DNA of 16,506 nucleotides, taken from the NCBI GenBank assembly GCA_002501805.1, contig DAOI01000015.1:8895-25400 (forward strand), in the 5' to 3' direction. Under the pieces are notes generated by a model that ran no database searches, was not told where the DNA came from, and was given only the letters and a program-made list of their open reading frames with translations. Position 1 is the stretch's first letter. The number at the start of each line of letters is the position of its first letter. The translations under genes were made by a program, and so were the position numbers. This stretch comes from Euryarchaeota archaeon UBA463. Lineage in GTDB: Archaea; Thermoplasmatota; Poseidoniia; Poseidoniales; Thalassarchaeaceae. This document shows positions 1 through 6,613 of this stretch, piece by piece.

Positions 1-1
1 C

Positions 2-1237
2 TTTTCTGCTGCGGTAGGAAACGATGAAATCAGAGAGTTGTACGTTAGTGATGGGAGTGGTTCTGGAACTCTCAAGATCTCTGAGACCTTCGATTGCGAA
101 CCACAATTATTCTCAAACTATCCAGAATTTACATATTCGGGGGTTAATTCAATTTCAGTTATGCCTGCATCGGAAGTGGGTTTTGACACGGCGTACTTTT
201 CAGCTTTCAGATGTTCCTACGAAAACGTAGTCTGCTCGGGCGAGGAGCCACATATATCGGACGGCACCGAGGCTGGAACTTTCCAGCTAGTGGATCTTTT
301 TTACGGCAATACGGACCTAACAATGCCCAATGGAGGAAGTATTACTGCTGACTTAGAAGGCAGTCAGCCGAGCGAGTTTACAAGATCTGGAAATAATATC
401 TATTTCAGTGCCAATGCTGACATGGGTGCGGTCTTGACAGACGTCGGTAGGGAGCTTTTTGTGATCAACACTAGCTCTCCAGCGGGAGGAGTGCAGTTAG
501 TCAAGGATATCAATTACGGGAGTAGTGACAGCTCTCCATCCATGTTCGAAAGTATGGGTGGAGAATTATTCTTCAGTGCTGATGATGGAATATCTGGCAT
601 GGAGCTTTGGAAGAGCGATGGGACGAATTCAGGTACCGTGATTGTCAGCAACATAGCTGCTAATGGAAGTAGTAGTTGGCCAGGACAAAAGATTTCTGTT
701 GGAGATACTCTCTTCTTCACAGCTAATAATGGCATATCCGGAAATGAGCTATGGAAGAGTGATGGCACATATTCTGGGACCTCGTTGGTTAAGGACATCG
801 TCTCAGGATCTTCAGATGGAGGCGTGAGTAACATGATAGAGTTTGACGGCGATTTGTACTTCATCGCCTACAGTAGCTCTCCGGGAGTTGGGACTCAGGG
901 GACCGAGGTCTGGAGGAGTAACGGTTCAGATTCAGGAACTGTCAGGATATCTGGCTCCATCCTCACCGACAGTACTACTGCCTTGTACCTCACGAGGGCC
1001 GGAGACAGGCTTTACTACGTAGATGAAGACTATGGAAATGGCGCAGGCATAGAGCTATTCTCATTCACTCCCGAAGATGGAATCACACTGGCAGTAGATA
1101 CCCGGCCCGGGTCACAAAGTTCGGATACTAGGAATCTATTTGCCTTGGGGGAGAAAATTTTCTTTGTTGCAAATGATGGATTGAGTGGCGACGAATTGAG
1201 GTACCACTGGTACAATCCTGGCCCGATAATCACGTAA
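2..1237 (+). CDS. ELWxxDGT-repeat extracellular protein (5' truncated by window)
   Basis: The reading frame is open from the first complete codon at position 2 and ends with TAA at 1235-1237, so only the C-terminal 411 residues are present; the start lies to the left. The protein is built from repeats of about 45-55 residues carrying ELWxSDGTxxGT-type signatures: ELYVSDGSGSGT at the left edge, HISDGTEAGT, GMELWKSDGTNSGT, GNELWKSDGTYSGT and EVWRSNGSDSGT, plus degenerate copies (ELFVINTSSPAGG near the middle, ELFSFTPEDG near the end). Each unit also has an aromatic strand such as LYFIAY or IFFVANDG. This matches the ELWxxDGT repeat known from secreted bacterial and marine archaeal proteins, usually read as beta-rich, propeller-like. 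It is rich in Gly, Ser, Asp and Thr and poor in Lys, typical of exported proteins. No C-terminal membrane anchor is visible. Function beyond a surface or secreted role cannot be stated. Confidence 0.85.
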   Translation, partial: FSAAVGNDEIRELYVSDGSGSGTLKISETFDCEPQLFSNYPEFTYSGVNSISVMPASEVGFDTAYFSAFRCSYENVVCSGEEPHISDGTEAGTFQLVDLFYGNTDLTMPNGGSITADLEGSQPSEFTRSGNNIYFSANADMGAVLTDVGRELFVINTSSPAGGVQLVKDINYGSSDSSPSMFESMGGELFFSADDGISGMELWKSDGTNSGTVIVSNIAANGSSSWPGQKISVGDTLFFTANNGISGNELWKSDGTYSGTSLVKDIVSGSSDGGVSNMIEFDGDLYFIAYSSSPGVGTQGTEVWRSNGSDSGTVRISGSILTDSTTALYLTRAGDRLYYVDEDYGNGAGIELFSFTPEDGITLAVDTRPGSQSSDTRNLFALGEKIFFVANDGLSGDELRYHWYNPGPIIT

Positions 1238-1271
1238 TGAATAAATAACGTAGCTTTCCAAGATAGCTAGT

Positions 1272-1724
1272 TCACTCGGATTCTCTGTCATAGGGAGCGA
1301 TGTTCTGCCACTCTGACGCGTCCGATCGAGAAACTATGGCATGCACCCACTCTGTATCAGAGGTGTTGAATACCTCGTGAGGGAGACCGGGTTCAATGTA
1401 GAACATGTCCCCTGCGCTGTGGATCACTGACTTCCTGCATCCGGGACCATACTCGTGCCTAACGCTTCCCTTGAGGAGATAAATCATCACATCAAAATCA
1501 ACATGTATGTGTGCCTTGGCTATTCCACCGGGAGGGATGTATGCCCTATTCATGGAAAGTCCTGTGGAAGGCGTGTTCTTACCGGATAGCCCTGCACCAT
1601 ACTCAATATTGTTCCAACCTCTGACCTTCTCTACTTGTCTCAAACTCCATATTCCGCCCTCGTCAGAGACGAACGAAGATAGGTCGTTCTGTTGCCCAGT
1701 CAAAGATAGCTCCTCTTCAGTCAT
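1272..1724 (-). CDS. Cupin-domain protein
   Basis: This 150-residue protein is a single small beta-barrel cupin. Cupin motif 1 is visible as HIHVDFDVMIYLLKG (residues about 72-86), giving two metal-ligand histidines; the usual glutamate of HxHxxxxE is replaced by aspartate or valine. Motif 2 is AGDMFYIEPGLPHEVFN, supplying the third histidine. The core, with AHIH, the KG..RHEYG turn and IEPGLPHEVFN, resembles small single-domain cupins annotated as predicted mannose-6-phosphate isomerase-like proteins (COG4101 type), but the substrate is unknown. ATG at 1722-1724 is the natural start, directly before the conserved N-terminal acidic segment. The gene converges on the ELWxxDGT gene (34-bp gap) and is divergent from the zinc-ribbon/aEF-1beta pair. 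An inverted repeat at 1738-1765 lies just upstream. The metal-binding cupin assignment is firm; any enzymatic role is not. Confidence 0.85.
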   Translation of the reverse strand: MTEEELSLTGQQNDLSSFVSDEGGIWSLRQVEKVRGWNNIEYGAGLSGKNTPSTGLSMNRAYIPPGGIAKAHIHVDFDVMIYLLKGSVRHEYGPGCRKSVIHSAGDMFYIEPGLPHEVFNTSDTEWVHAIVSRSDASEWQNIAPYDRESE

Positions 1725-1737
1725 TGTACCACTCTGT

Positions 1738-1765
1738 ATTGAGTGGGGAGTAACCCCATTTCAAT
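1738..1765. promoter_or_regulatory. Inverted repeat in the cupin/zinc-ribbon divergent region
   Basis: TGGGG (1744-1748) and CCCCA (1754-1758) flank AGTAA, and the outer arms ATTGA and TCAAT are also complementary, with small bulges. The element sits 14-41 nt upstream of the cupin ATG, so it could be an operator or a 5'-UTR hairpin of that gene. Its role is inferred from position only. Confidence 0.35.
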
Positions 1766-1769
1766 CATT

Positions 1770-1777
1770 GCATAAAC
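1770..1777 (+). promoter_or_regulatory. TATA-like element GCATAAAC upstream of zinc-ribbon/aEF-1beta
   Basis: GCATAAAC occurs in the sense direction 65 nt before the zinc-ribbon ATG. Similar sense-strand elements occur before the HEAT gene (7225-7232), tRNA-His (11255-11262, minus strand) and, more loosely, the RND gene (4038-4045). A start of transcription near 1800 would leave a roughly 40-nt leader. Placement is by similarity and spacing only. Confidence 0.3.
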
Positions 1778-1841
1778 CCAACCATACTTTCGGTCAACGC
1801 TAAAAGGGGGAGGTGGCTCGGCGCCTCATCGAGGAACTAGA

Positions 1842-2009
1842 ATGTCAGCACGGACAAACACTTGCACATCATCTGGATTGCCCTTGGTTGATTCCAAGAG
1901 CACATCATTTCCATGCCCTACATGTGGGTATGCGATTGGCAGAAGCAGGAGATGCAGGCTACAGGGAGTTCCCTACATTTGTCCAGAGTGCGGCTTTCAG
2001 GGACCATAG
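1842..2009 (+). CDS. Small archaeal zinc-ribbon protein upstream of aEF-1beta
   Basis: A 55-residue protein reads from ATG 1842 to TAG 2007-2009. The C-terminal half has the hallmarks of the archaeal zinc-ribbon family (HVO_2753/DUF1610 type) usually encoded next to aEF-1beta: FPCPTCG (C25, C28), a CR pair at C38, then YICPECGFQGP (C47, C50). These proteins are thought to bind nucleic acid. In typical members, as I recall them, four CxxC pairs are present; here the first is C8-x2-S11 (CTSSG) and the third is S35-x2-C38, so only one complete four-cysteine site remains. A GAGG at 1831-1834, seven nt before the ATG, is a reasonable Shine-Dalgarno site. The stop codon is 11 nt before the aEF-1beta ATG and overlaps its SD, indicating a two-gene operon. 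A longer overlapping frame (1813-2019) lacks these motifs and is not used. Confidence 0.88.
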   Translation: MSARTNTCTSSGLPLVDSKSTSFPCPTCGYAIGRSRRCRLQGVPYICPECGFQGP

Positions 2010-2014
2010 GAGGT
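2009..2014 (+). promoter_or_regulatory. Ribosome binding site of aEF-1beta
   Basis: GGAGGT, starting on the last base of the preceding TAG stop, lies 6 nt before the ATG at 2021. It is a near-perfect Shine-Dalgarno sequence and decides the aEF-1beta start over the longer upstream frame. Confidence 0.75.
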
Positions 2015-2020
2015 ACTGAT

Positions 2021-2287
2021 ATGGGGCATGTAGTGGTGAAGTACAAGGTTACTATGGATCAGCCGGAAGAAGGGAGGCCCGATTACGACGGAATAGCTTC
2101 CAGGATCGGGGAGCTCCAAGAAGTCCAGACATTCGAGATTAAGCCCCTGGCTTTCGGGATGATGTTCATCGAGGTTCAAGCAGTCCTTGAAGACGGCGAG
2201 GGCACTGTGGACGAGTTCGAAGCACGAGTTAGGGAAACTGACCCCCTAGTTGGTCAGATTGAGACCTTGGAAATGGGAAGGCTCTGA
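2021..2287 (+). CDS. ef1b: Elongation factor 1-beta (aEF-1beta), guanine nucleotide exchange factor
   Basis: This 88-residue protein has the length and pattern of archaeal aEF-1beta, which recharges EF-1A with GTP during translation elongation in the cytoplasm. The N-terminal strand HVVVKYKVTMDQPEEG, the central IKPLAFGMMFIEVQAVLED segment and the C-terminal LVGQIETLEMGRL match the family's ferredoxin-like fold, in which the PLAFG loop region is conserved. The reading frame extends upstream to 1913, but the start at ATG 2021 is preferred: GGAGGT at 2009-2014 lies 6 nt before it and the resulting length is exactly family-like; the upstream extension is only the overlapping zinc-ribbon gene in another frame. 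It is translationally linked to the zinc-ribbon gene. Its TGA directly abuts the truD stop on the other strand, leaving no intergenic terminator. Confidence 0.93.
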   Translation: MGHVVVKYKVTMDQPEEGRPDYDGIASRIGELQEVQTFEIKPLAFGMMFIEVQAVLEDGEGTVDEFEARVRETDPLVGQIETLEMGRL

Positions 2288-3688
2288 TCAGAAATGATCC
2301 AGTGGCGACCTCATGAATTCCCTCATCAGAACCGTAGCATAGGTCCCGGGCGGAAGCGTGAAAGAAAGCCTTAGTGAGGCCCCATAGGGATTCCACCTAT
2401 CTCCAGCCTGAGGACTCTCCACCCATCTCTTAGACTTCTCAGATGAATCGGGCATATCTGTCGCTTCCTCTACTGAAAAATCAGTAAATGGGACTGCTAA
2501 GGGCCTCCTAGTTCCACTCGTAGAGAGCCGAGGTATTCTCTTGACCCTCCAATTCAATGACTCTAGTTCCGTGTCAATAATCGCTTTTGACTCAGCCTCC
2601 CCGGGCCTTCCGAGAGTTAGAGTAGATTCGCTACCGGGAAGTGGCCCAGTTATGGAAAGTCTTCCGAGCCTACAATTTCTGATACATCTGCTTAGATTGG
2701 TTTCACTGACTATTGCCATCTTAGATACGTCTATTCTCCCATTTGACTTTGTAGGAGCTACTATGTCGCCTACCTCGGGGTCAATTATGCTCATCCCAGC
2801 GGAAATCCTATTCGAAAGTGTATGATTAAACGCCAGTGATTGTAAAGAGTGTATCATTAGTAACTGAAGAGAGTTGGGAAGAGTCTTGAATGACCCTAGC
2901 CAATCATCTGGCTTGCTCTCGAGGTGCCTAAGCATTTCTCTCTCATAGCCGAGATGGTCGGGAATTATTTCCAGACATGAAGATGGGTCTTTGGTATCCC
3001 TCCACTTTTTCCTGAAAATATATGTTTCCTCACTGGCCCTGCCTCCCGGCATTCCCAGATACAAGTCTACGGCTGATTCGTAGTCATCTTGGATTACTGC
3101 CATGCCCACCAATGGGGTAACGGGCCTGTTGGCACCGAATCTCTGAGGGCCAATCCAGTTGGGGAACACATCAGCCCCCAAATTCTCTGAAAGCCCCTCA
3201 CGAATCCTATTCACCCTAAGTAGGGCCTCTTTTCCATCCATCGGCTTACCGTCAGGAAAACAGCACCCTCTGACTGTTAGTGTGAATCTATTTCCATCGT
3301 GATCACTCATTCCAACTTTCTGATGGGTCCTTCCAAGAATTTCTAAATCGCAATCGGGGATTTCAACTGCCTCTACTTTCTTGATATTTGCATCAATAAC
3401 AAGAATCTGCGTAGTAACAGCCCTCTTATCTTTCAATCCTGAGGCGAAAATTCTATTTCTACTGATTCCACATTGTTTGGATAGTCGGTTCAGGAACCTA
3501 TTTGTCTCCCAATTCGTTAAAGTGACCCTTGCTACAGTAAATCTTCCTTTTGGGTCCAAGGCAGGAACTCGGGAAACTTCCTCCACTCTGAAATCTTCAA
3601 CTCTTACCTTCAGAAGGCCACCAACGCCCTCATCTGGAAATGCCCAGCCAACGAGTCCTAGAGATTCCTCAATGCCATCCGTTGGCAC
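2288..3688 (-). CDS. truD: tRNA pseudouridine(13) synthase TruD
   Basis: TruD converts U13 of tRNA (and in some lineages other sites) to pseudouridine. The 466-residue product shows the signature FASGLKDKRAVTTQ with catalytic Asp87, the N-terminal substrate strand VEDFRVEEV (about residues 29-38), and FPNWIGPQRFGANRPVTPLVG (the conserved N-x-F/I-G-x-QRFG motif). The C-terminal half (RLSITGPLPG and the FTDFSVEEA region) belongs to the TRUD insertion and catalytic module. At 466 residues it is longer than bacterial TruD (about 350) and fits the archaeal/Pus7 branch. The start is GTG at 3686-3688, with GGTGAG a few nt upstream; an ATG just before is in another frame. It follows rpoL with a 13-bp gap and is presumably cotranscribed. 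Its stop codon abuts that of aEF-1beta. Confidence 0.95.
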   Translation of the reverse strand: MPTDGIEESLGLVGWAFPDEGVGGLLKVRVEDFRVEEVSRVPALDPKGRFTVARVTLTNWETNRFLNRLSKQCGISRNRIFASGLKDKRAVTTQILVIDANIKKVEAVEIPDCDLEILGRTHQKVGMSDHDGNRFTLTVRGCCFPDGKPMDGKEALLRVNRIREGLSENLGADVFPNWIGPQRFGANRPVTPLVGMAVIQDDYESAVDLYLGMPGGRASEETYIFRKKWRDTKDPSSCLEIIPDHLGYEREMLRHLESKPDDWLGSFKTLPNSLQLLMIHSLQSLAFNHTLSNRISAGMSIIDPEVGDIVAPTKSNGRIDVSKMAIVSETNLSRCIRNCRLGRLSITGPLPGSESTLTLGRPGEAESKAIIDTELESLNWRVKRIPRLSTSGTRRPLAVPFTDFSVEEATDMPDSSEKSKRWVESPQAGDRWNPYGASLRLSFTLPPGTYATVLMREFMRSPLDHF

Positions 3689-3701
3689 GTTCTCACCATC
3701 C

Positions 3702-3959
3702 TCAGAGTTTTAGCCCTGAGAACTCCTTTGAGATTCCGGAACATAGATCTCTAAAAACCTTCTCAGCCTTCTTTCCCTTGACGGTTCTGACGTAAAGTTC
3801 TGGTTCATCCAAATCTGGATGCTTCTGGAAAAAATTTGCGTACTCAACGTTTGGGCTCTCGTTCAACCTTGATCTGAAAAGCTGAAGGGTTGTATGCGTC
3901 TCTCCTGAAATCCTAAGTCTAAGTTCGCGACCTTCATTCATTAGTACTTTTATCGACAT
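3702..3959 (-). CDS. rpoL: DNA-directed RNA polymerase subunit Rpo11 (RpoL)
   Basis: An 85-residue protein with the archaeal Rpo11/RpoL pattern: LRLRISGETHTTLQLFRSRL (the E-x-HT-L helix that dimerises with Rpo3), VEYANFFQKHPDLDEPELYVRT (the HP-x-L-x-x-P-x-L strand) and a C-terminal amphipathic helix KKAEKVFRDLCSGISKEF. Rpo11 pairs with Rpo3 to form the alpha-dimer-like assembly platform of archaeal RNA polymerase. Length is typical, slightly short of the usual 90-100 residues. ATG at 3957-3959 is the start; no strong SD is seen, which would suit a short-leader or leaderless mRNA. It is the first gene of an rpoL-truD unit reading leftward and shares a structured divergent upstream region with the RND exporter. 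Confidence 0.93.
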   Translation of the reverse strand: MSIKVLMNEGRELRLRISGETHTTLQLFRSRLNESPNVEYANFFQKHPDLDEPELYVRTVKGKKAEKVFRDLCSGISKEFSGLKL

Positions 3960-3998
3960 GGACAGTCGCCCGACCAGCCACTCCCTTTTGAGGGCTTT

Positions 3999-4007
3999 CC
4001 TAAGTTA
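3999..4007. repeat. Direct repeat CCTAAGTTA, copy 1
   Basis: CCTAAGTTA occurs here and again exactly at 4034-4042, 35 bp apart start to start, within the 110-bp divergent region between rpoL and the RND gene. The spacing is near 3.5 helical turns. It may be part of promoter or regulator binding sites of the two genes; this is inferred from position. Confidence 0.5.
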
Positions 4008-4033
4008 GTAGCCCCTACGGGGCCTGCTGTAAG

Positions 4034-4045
4034 CCTAAGTTAAAC
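4034..4045 (+). promoter_or_regulatory. Direct repeat copy 2 / putative TATA element of RND gene
   Basis: CCTAAGTTA (4034-4042) continues as AGTTAAAC to 4045. Centred about 29 nt before the RND ATG at 4070, it is placed where a BRE/TATA element would direct a leaderless or near-leaderless transcript. TATA similarity is loose, so this rests mainly on spacing. Confidence 0.4.
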
Positions 4046-4070
4046 AGTGAGTCTGTTTGGCCGAGACTCA
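4042..4070 (+). promoter_or_regulatory. Overlapping inverted repeats before the RND start codon
   Basis: AAACAG (4042-4047) and CTGTTT (4053-4058) form a perfect 6-bp inverted repeat around TGAGT. A second perfect repeat, TGAGTCT (4048-4054) with AGACTCA (4064-4070), overlaps it and ends on the A of the ATG. The two stems cannot form together. Either a DNA operator next to the promoter or an RNA switch is possible; the sequence alone does not decide. Confidence 0.45.
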
Positions 4071-6613
4071 TGGGGGACCGAGAAGCCAGAGATAGACTGA
4101 TATCGGCTTTCGAGAGATTGGCTCTGCCTTCACTGATGGTGAGTATTCTACTTACTGTATTCATGGCTAGTGTGATAATACCACTCCCGGCTTTCACAAC
4201 AGACCTGGAATCGTTCTCACCCGATAGTGAATCTGAGCAGGCCGTAAATAGGATTGATGAGAAGATTCCGCCCTCTGGACATCGGGTATATGTCCATGTG
4301 AAATCTGAGGATAGTGGCAATATTCTAAGAATTCAGCAATTATCAGGATTATTGAACGATATGGAAGCCATTAATTCGGTGGCCCCAGAAGGTAGTATTT
4401 CCTCCCATATCAATGCGGCTGATGCGATTCAACGTACTATTGATGAAAGGACGGACGATGATTCGAGAATCTCGGGATTTGCTGATTGGGGGGGCCTATT
4501 AGAGGTCGTTTTGGATGAAGACGAAGATTGTGTTGAAGCATCGGGAGACGAGAGGGTCTTGGCGACTGCTTCTTTTGCAGCATCTGCTATGCTCCATACT
4601 GATTTTGAGTTTGATCAAGTTTGCGAGTGGCTTGAAGATGGTGATGGAGACCCTACTCCTACTGCTTCAAGTACACTTTGGGTTATCGAGCTGAATGGGA
4701 CTTTGGATAGGGACGGAAGGGAAGAAGTAGCCCAGCAGATTAGAACTCATCTGAATTCCGAGGGGAGTTCTAGCCTATCTTATGGAGTAATTTCGGATGA
4801 TTTAATCAGTAGCGATATCAACGATAAGACACTTGATGAAATGATTTGGTTATTCGTGATATCGATAGCAGTTGTCGTAGCTGTTCTAGCACTAGCTTTC
4901 CGTTCTGTAATCATGGTTGCTGCGCCTCTCTTGAGTCTATCAGCAGCTTTGATTTGGACATACGGGACTATCACTCTCTTGGGCATGAAATTCTCGATTT
5001 TGGAAGTCGCAGTGGCGCCAGTAGTTCTCGGATTAGGCATAGATTACTCAATACATCTTCAGAGAGGATACGAGAAGGCCAGAAGATCGTCAGCTTCTGC
5101 GGCCGCTGCTTGGGTTCAGTCCTTCGACTCTATACGAGTAGCTTTGATGCTAGCAGTGGTTACCACTGTCTTTGCTTTCCTATCGAATTCTTTCTCCCCT
5201 CTGCCCCCACTGAGAACCTTTGGCGCAACATTGGCGCTCGGAGTCATATCCGCTTTCTTGGCTAGTACAGTTACTGTGGGTGCCGTACATGTTGTAGCAG
5301 AGAGGGGGATAGGAAATGGGACATCAGCTGGCCTACAATTTGACAAGTTGGCCACGTATACCACAGAGTTCCAGAGAAAGAATGCTGTATGGGTCATGCT
5401 GGCTGTAGCCGCTGTGACCACTGGATCTGTGTCGATTGCCGTGATGGAGTTAGATACTAGTTTCGAATTAACGGATTTCCTTTCTGAAGATGAGATGGAA
5501 GTAATGCAAGTAAGACAGGATATCTATGATTCATATGATGCCGCGGCTTGGAAAACTGTGGATATTTTCATGGAGCCCCCCGTTGGGGATGATTCAATAA
5601 CCGGAGAATCGGATCTCCTTAGGGCAATGGACTTCTTGGATACGCGTATTTCGGGCATCCCCGAAGTTGTCAATCCGACGAGTACCTCATCTGATCGTCC
5701 ATCTTATGACGGGCTATATCCAATATTGAGAGACGCTGTCGATAGCGATCAGTCATTCGGAGAGGAATTCCATCTGGAAATTTTTGATGGCGAGCTAGGG
5801 ATTTCTGATGGATTCGTAGAAGGGGATCTGACCTCAGCAATATCTTCATTGTTATCTAATCAGTCTGTAGGCGACCCGCTCAGAGGCCAAACATGGTCTG
5901 AGAGAGTGTCTGATCATGTAGCATTGACTGAAGATTCTTCGGGAATACTATTTCTGAAGATGAGCATAGATGTGGTGGCTAAGACCAGTGAAGACTCAGC
6001 AAGGGTTTCTGAGGTTTTCAAGCACCAGGCATCACTAATTGAGGATAGTGACGGACTTGTTGATTGCAGGGCCTACGCCTCTGGAGATGTCGTAATGATA
6101 GATGGAATTCTGTCCGGATTGGTCGTTTCACAAGTTGAGTCAACTGCGATAAGTCTCCTAGTCTCGATATTTGTCCTATTCCTACTCACTAGGAGGCTCG
6201 GACAATCTTTGGTGGTTATCCTTCCGGTTGGATTGGCTGGGGCATGGGTAGTTGGCTCTATGGCTATGCTTGGCCTGAATTGGAATGTCCTTACCATAAT
6301 GATCACGGCTCTGACGATTGGTCTGGGAATAGACTACTCGATACATGTCTGGAGGAGGTTCGAGAAGAATAGGGGTTCGGGCATGGGCGTTTGGGATTCT
6401 ATGAGAGAGATGTATGCAACAACTGGTACTGCGCTATTGATGTCCGCAGGAACTACAATATGCGGATTCTTGGTACTGATGCTATCCCCAATTCCAGTAA
6501 TTAGCGACTTTGGAATAGTGAGTTCTATTGCCGTAGCATTCTCATTAATCCTATCTCTGATTGTCCTACCCGTTCTTCTCGCAGCTGAGGTAAGGACATC
6601 AAACGGATCCTAA
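4070..6613 (+). CDS. RND/MMPL-family exporter (two-repeat, about 12 TM)
   Basis: The 847-residue protein has the duplicated architecture of RND-superfamily exporters of the MMPL/COG1033 type. TM1 spans about residues 17-39, followed by a large acidic extracytoplasmic domain (about 45-255), a five-helix block (about 257-410), TM7 (about 437-460), a second extracytoplasmic domain, and a final helix block (about 683-840). Each half contains the same GLGIDYSIH motif, at Asp325 and Asp755, followed by a basic segment (QRGYEKARR; WRRFEKNRG). The motif's Asp lies in TM4/TM10 and is the expected proton-relay residue in MMPL/RND proteins. No adaptor or outer-membrane partner is nearby, as expected for an archaeon. 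Substrate is unknown: lipids, small hydrophobic compounds or export assistance are all possible. ATG 4070 gives a sensible cytoplasmic N-terminus; there is no SD. Its TAA overlaps the stop of the convergent DUF2240 gene. Confidence 0.9.
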   Translation: MGDREARDRLISAFERLALPSLMVSILLTVFMASVIIPLPAFTTDLESFSPDSESEQAVNRIDEKIPPSGHRVYVHVKSEDSGNILRIQQLSGLLNDMEAINSVAPEGSISSHINAADAIQRTIDERTDDDSRISGFADWGGLLEVVLDEDEDCVEASGDERVLATASFAASAMLHTDFEFDQVCEWLEDGDGDPTPTASSTLWVIELNGTLDRDGREEVAQQIRTHLNSEGSSSLSYGVISDDLISSDINDKTLDEMIWLFVISIAVVVAVLALAFRSVIMVAAPLLSLSAALIWTYGTITLLGMKFSILEVAVAPVVLGLGIDYSIHLQRGYEKARRSSASAAAAWVQSFDSIRVALMLAVVTTVFAFLSNSFSPLPPLRTFGATLALGVISAFLASTVTVGAVHVVAERGIGNGTSAGLQFDKLATYTTEFQRKNAVWVMLAVAAVTTGSVSIAVMELDTSFELTDFLSEDEMEVMQVRQDIYDSYDAAAWKTVDIFMEPPVGDDSITGESDLLRAMDFLDTRISGIPEVVNPTSTSSDRPSYDGLYPILRDAVDSDQSFGEEFHLEIFDGELGISDGFVEGDLTSAISSLLSNQSVGDPLRGQTWSERVSDHVALTEDSSGILFLKMSIDVVAKTSEDSARVSEVFKHQASLIEDSDGLVDCRAYASGDVVMIDGILSGLVVSQVESTAISLLVSIFVLFLLTRRLGQSLVVILPVGLAGAWVVGSMAMLGLNWNVLTIMITALTIGLGIDYSIHVWRRFEKNRGSGMGVWDSMREMYATTGTALLMSAGTTICGFLVLMLSPIPVISDFGIVSSIAVAFSLILSLIVLPVLLAAEVRTSNGS

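Noticed and set aside
1813..2019. A 68-codon plus-strand frame overlapping the zinc-ribbon gene
   Set aside because: It lacks recognisable motifs, while the other frame from 1842 encodes clear CxxC ribbons and ends at the aEF-1beta SD.
1913..2020. N-terminal extension of aEF-1beta by 36 residues
   Set aside because: It overlaps the zinc-ribbon gene; GGAGGT 6 nt before ATG 2021 and the family length support the shorter form.
4011..4023. GCCCC-TAC-GGGGC hairpin as an intrinsic terminator
   Set aside because: There is no T-tract after it on either strand and it lies in a divergent promoter region, where no transcript is expected to end.
4846..5265. A 139-codon plus-strand frame within the RND gene
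   Set aside because: It is a shadow frame over the GLGIDYSIH-containing helix block.
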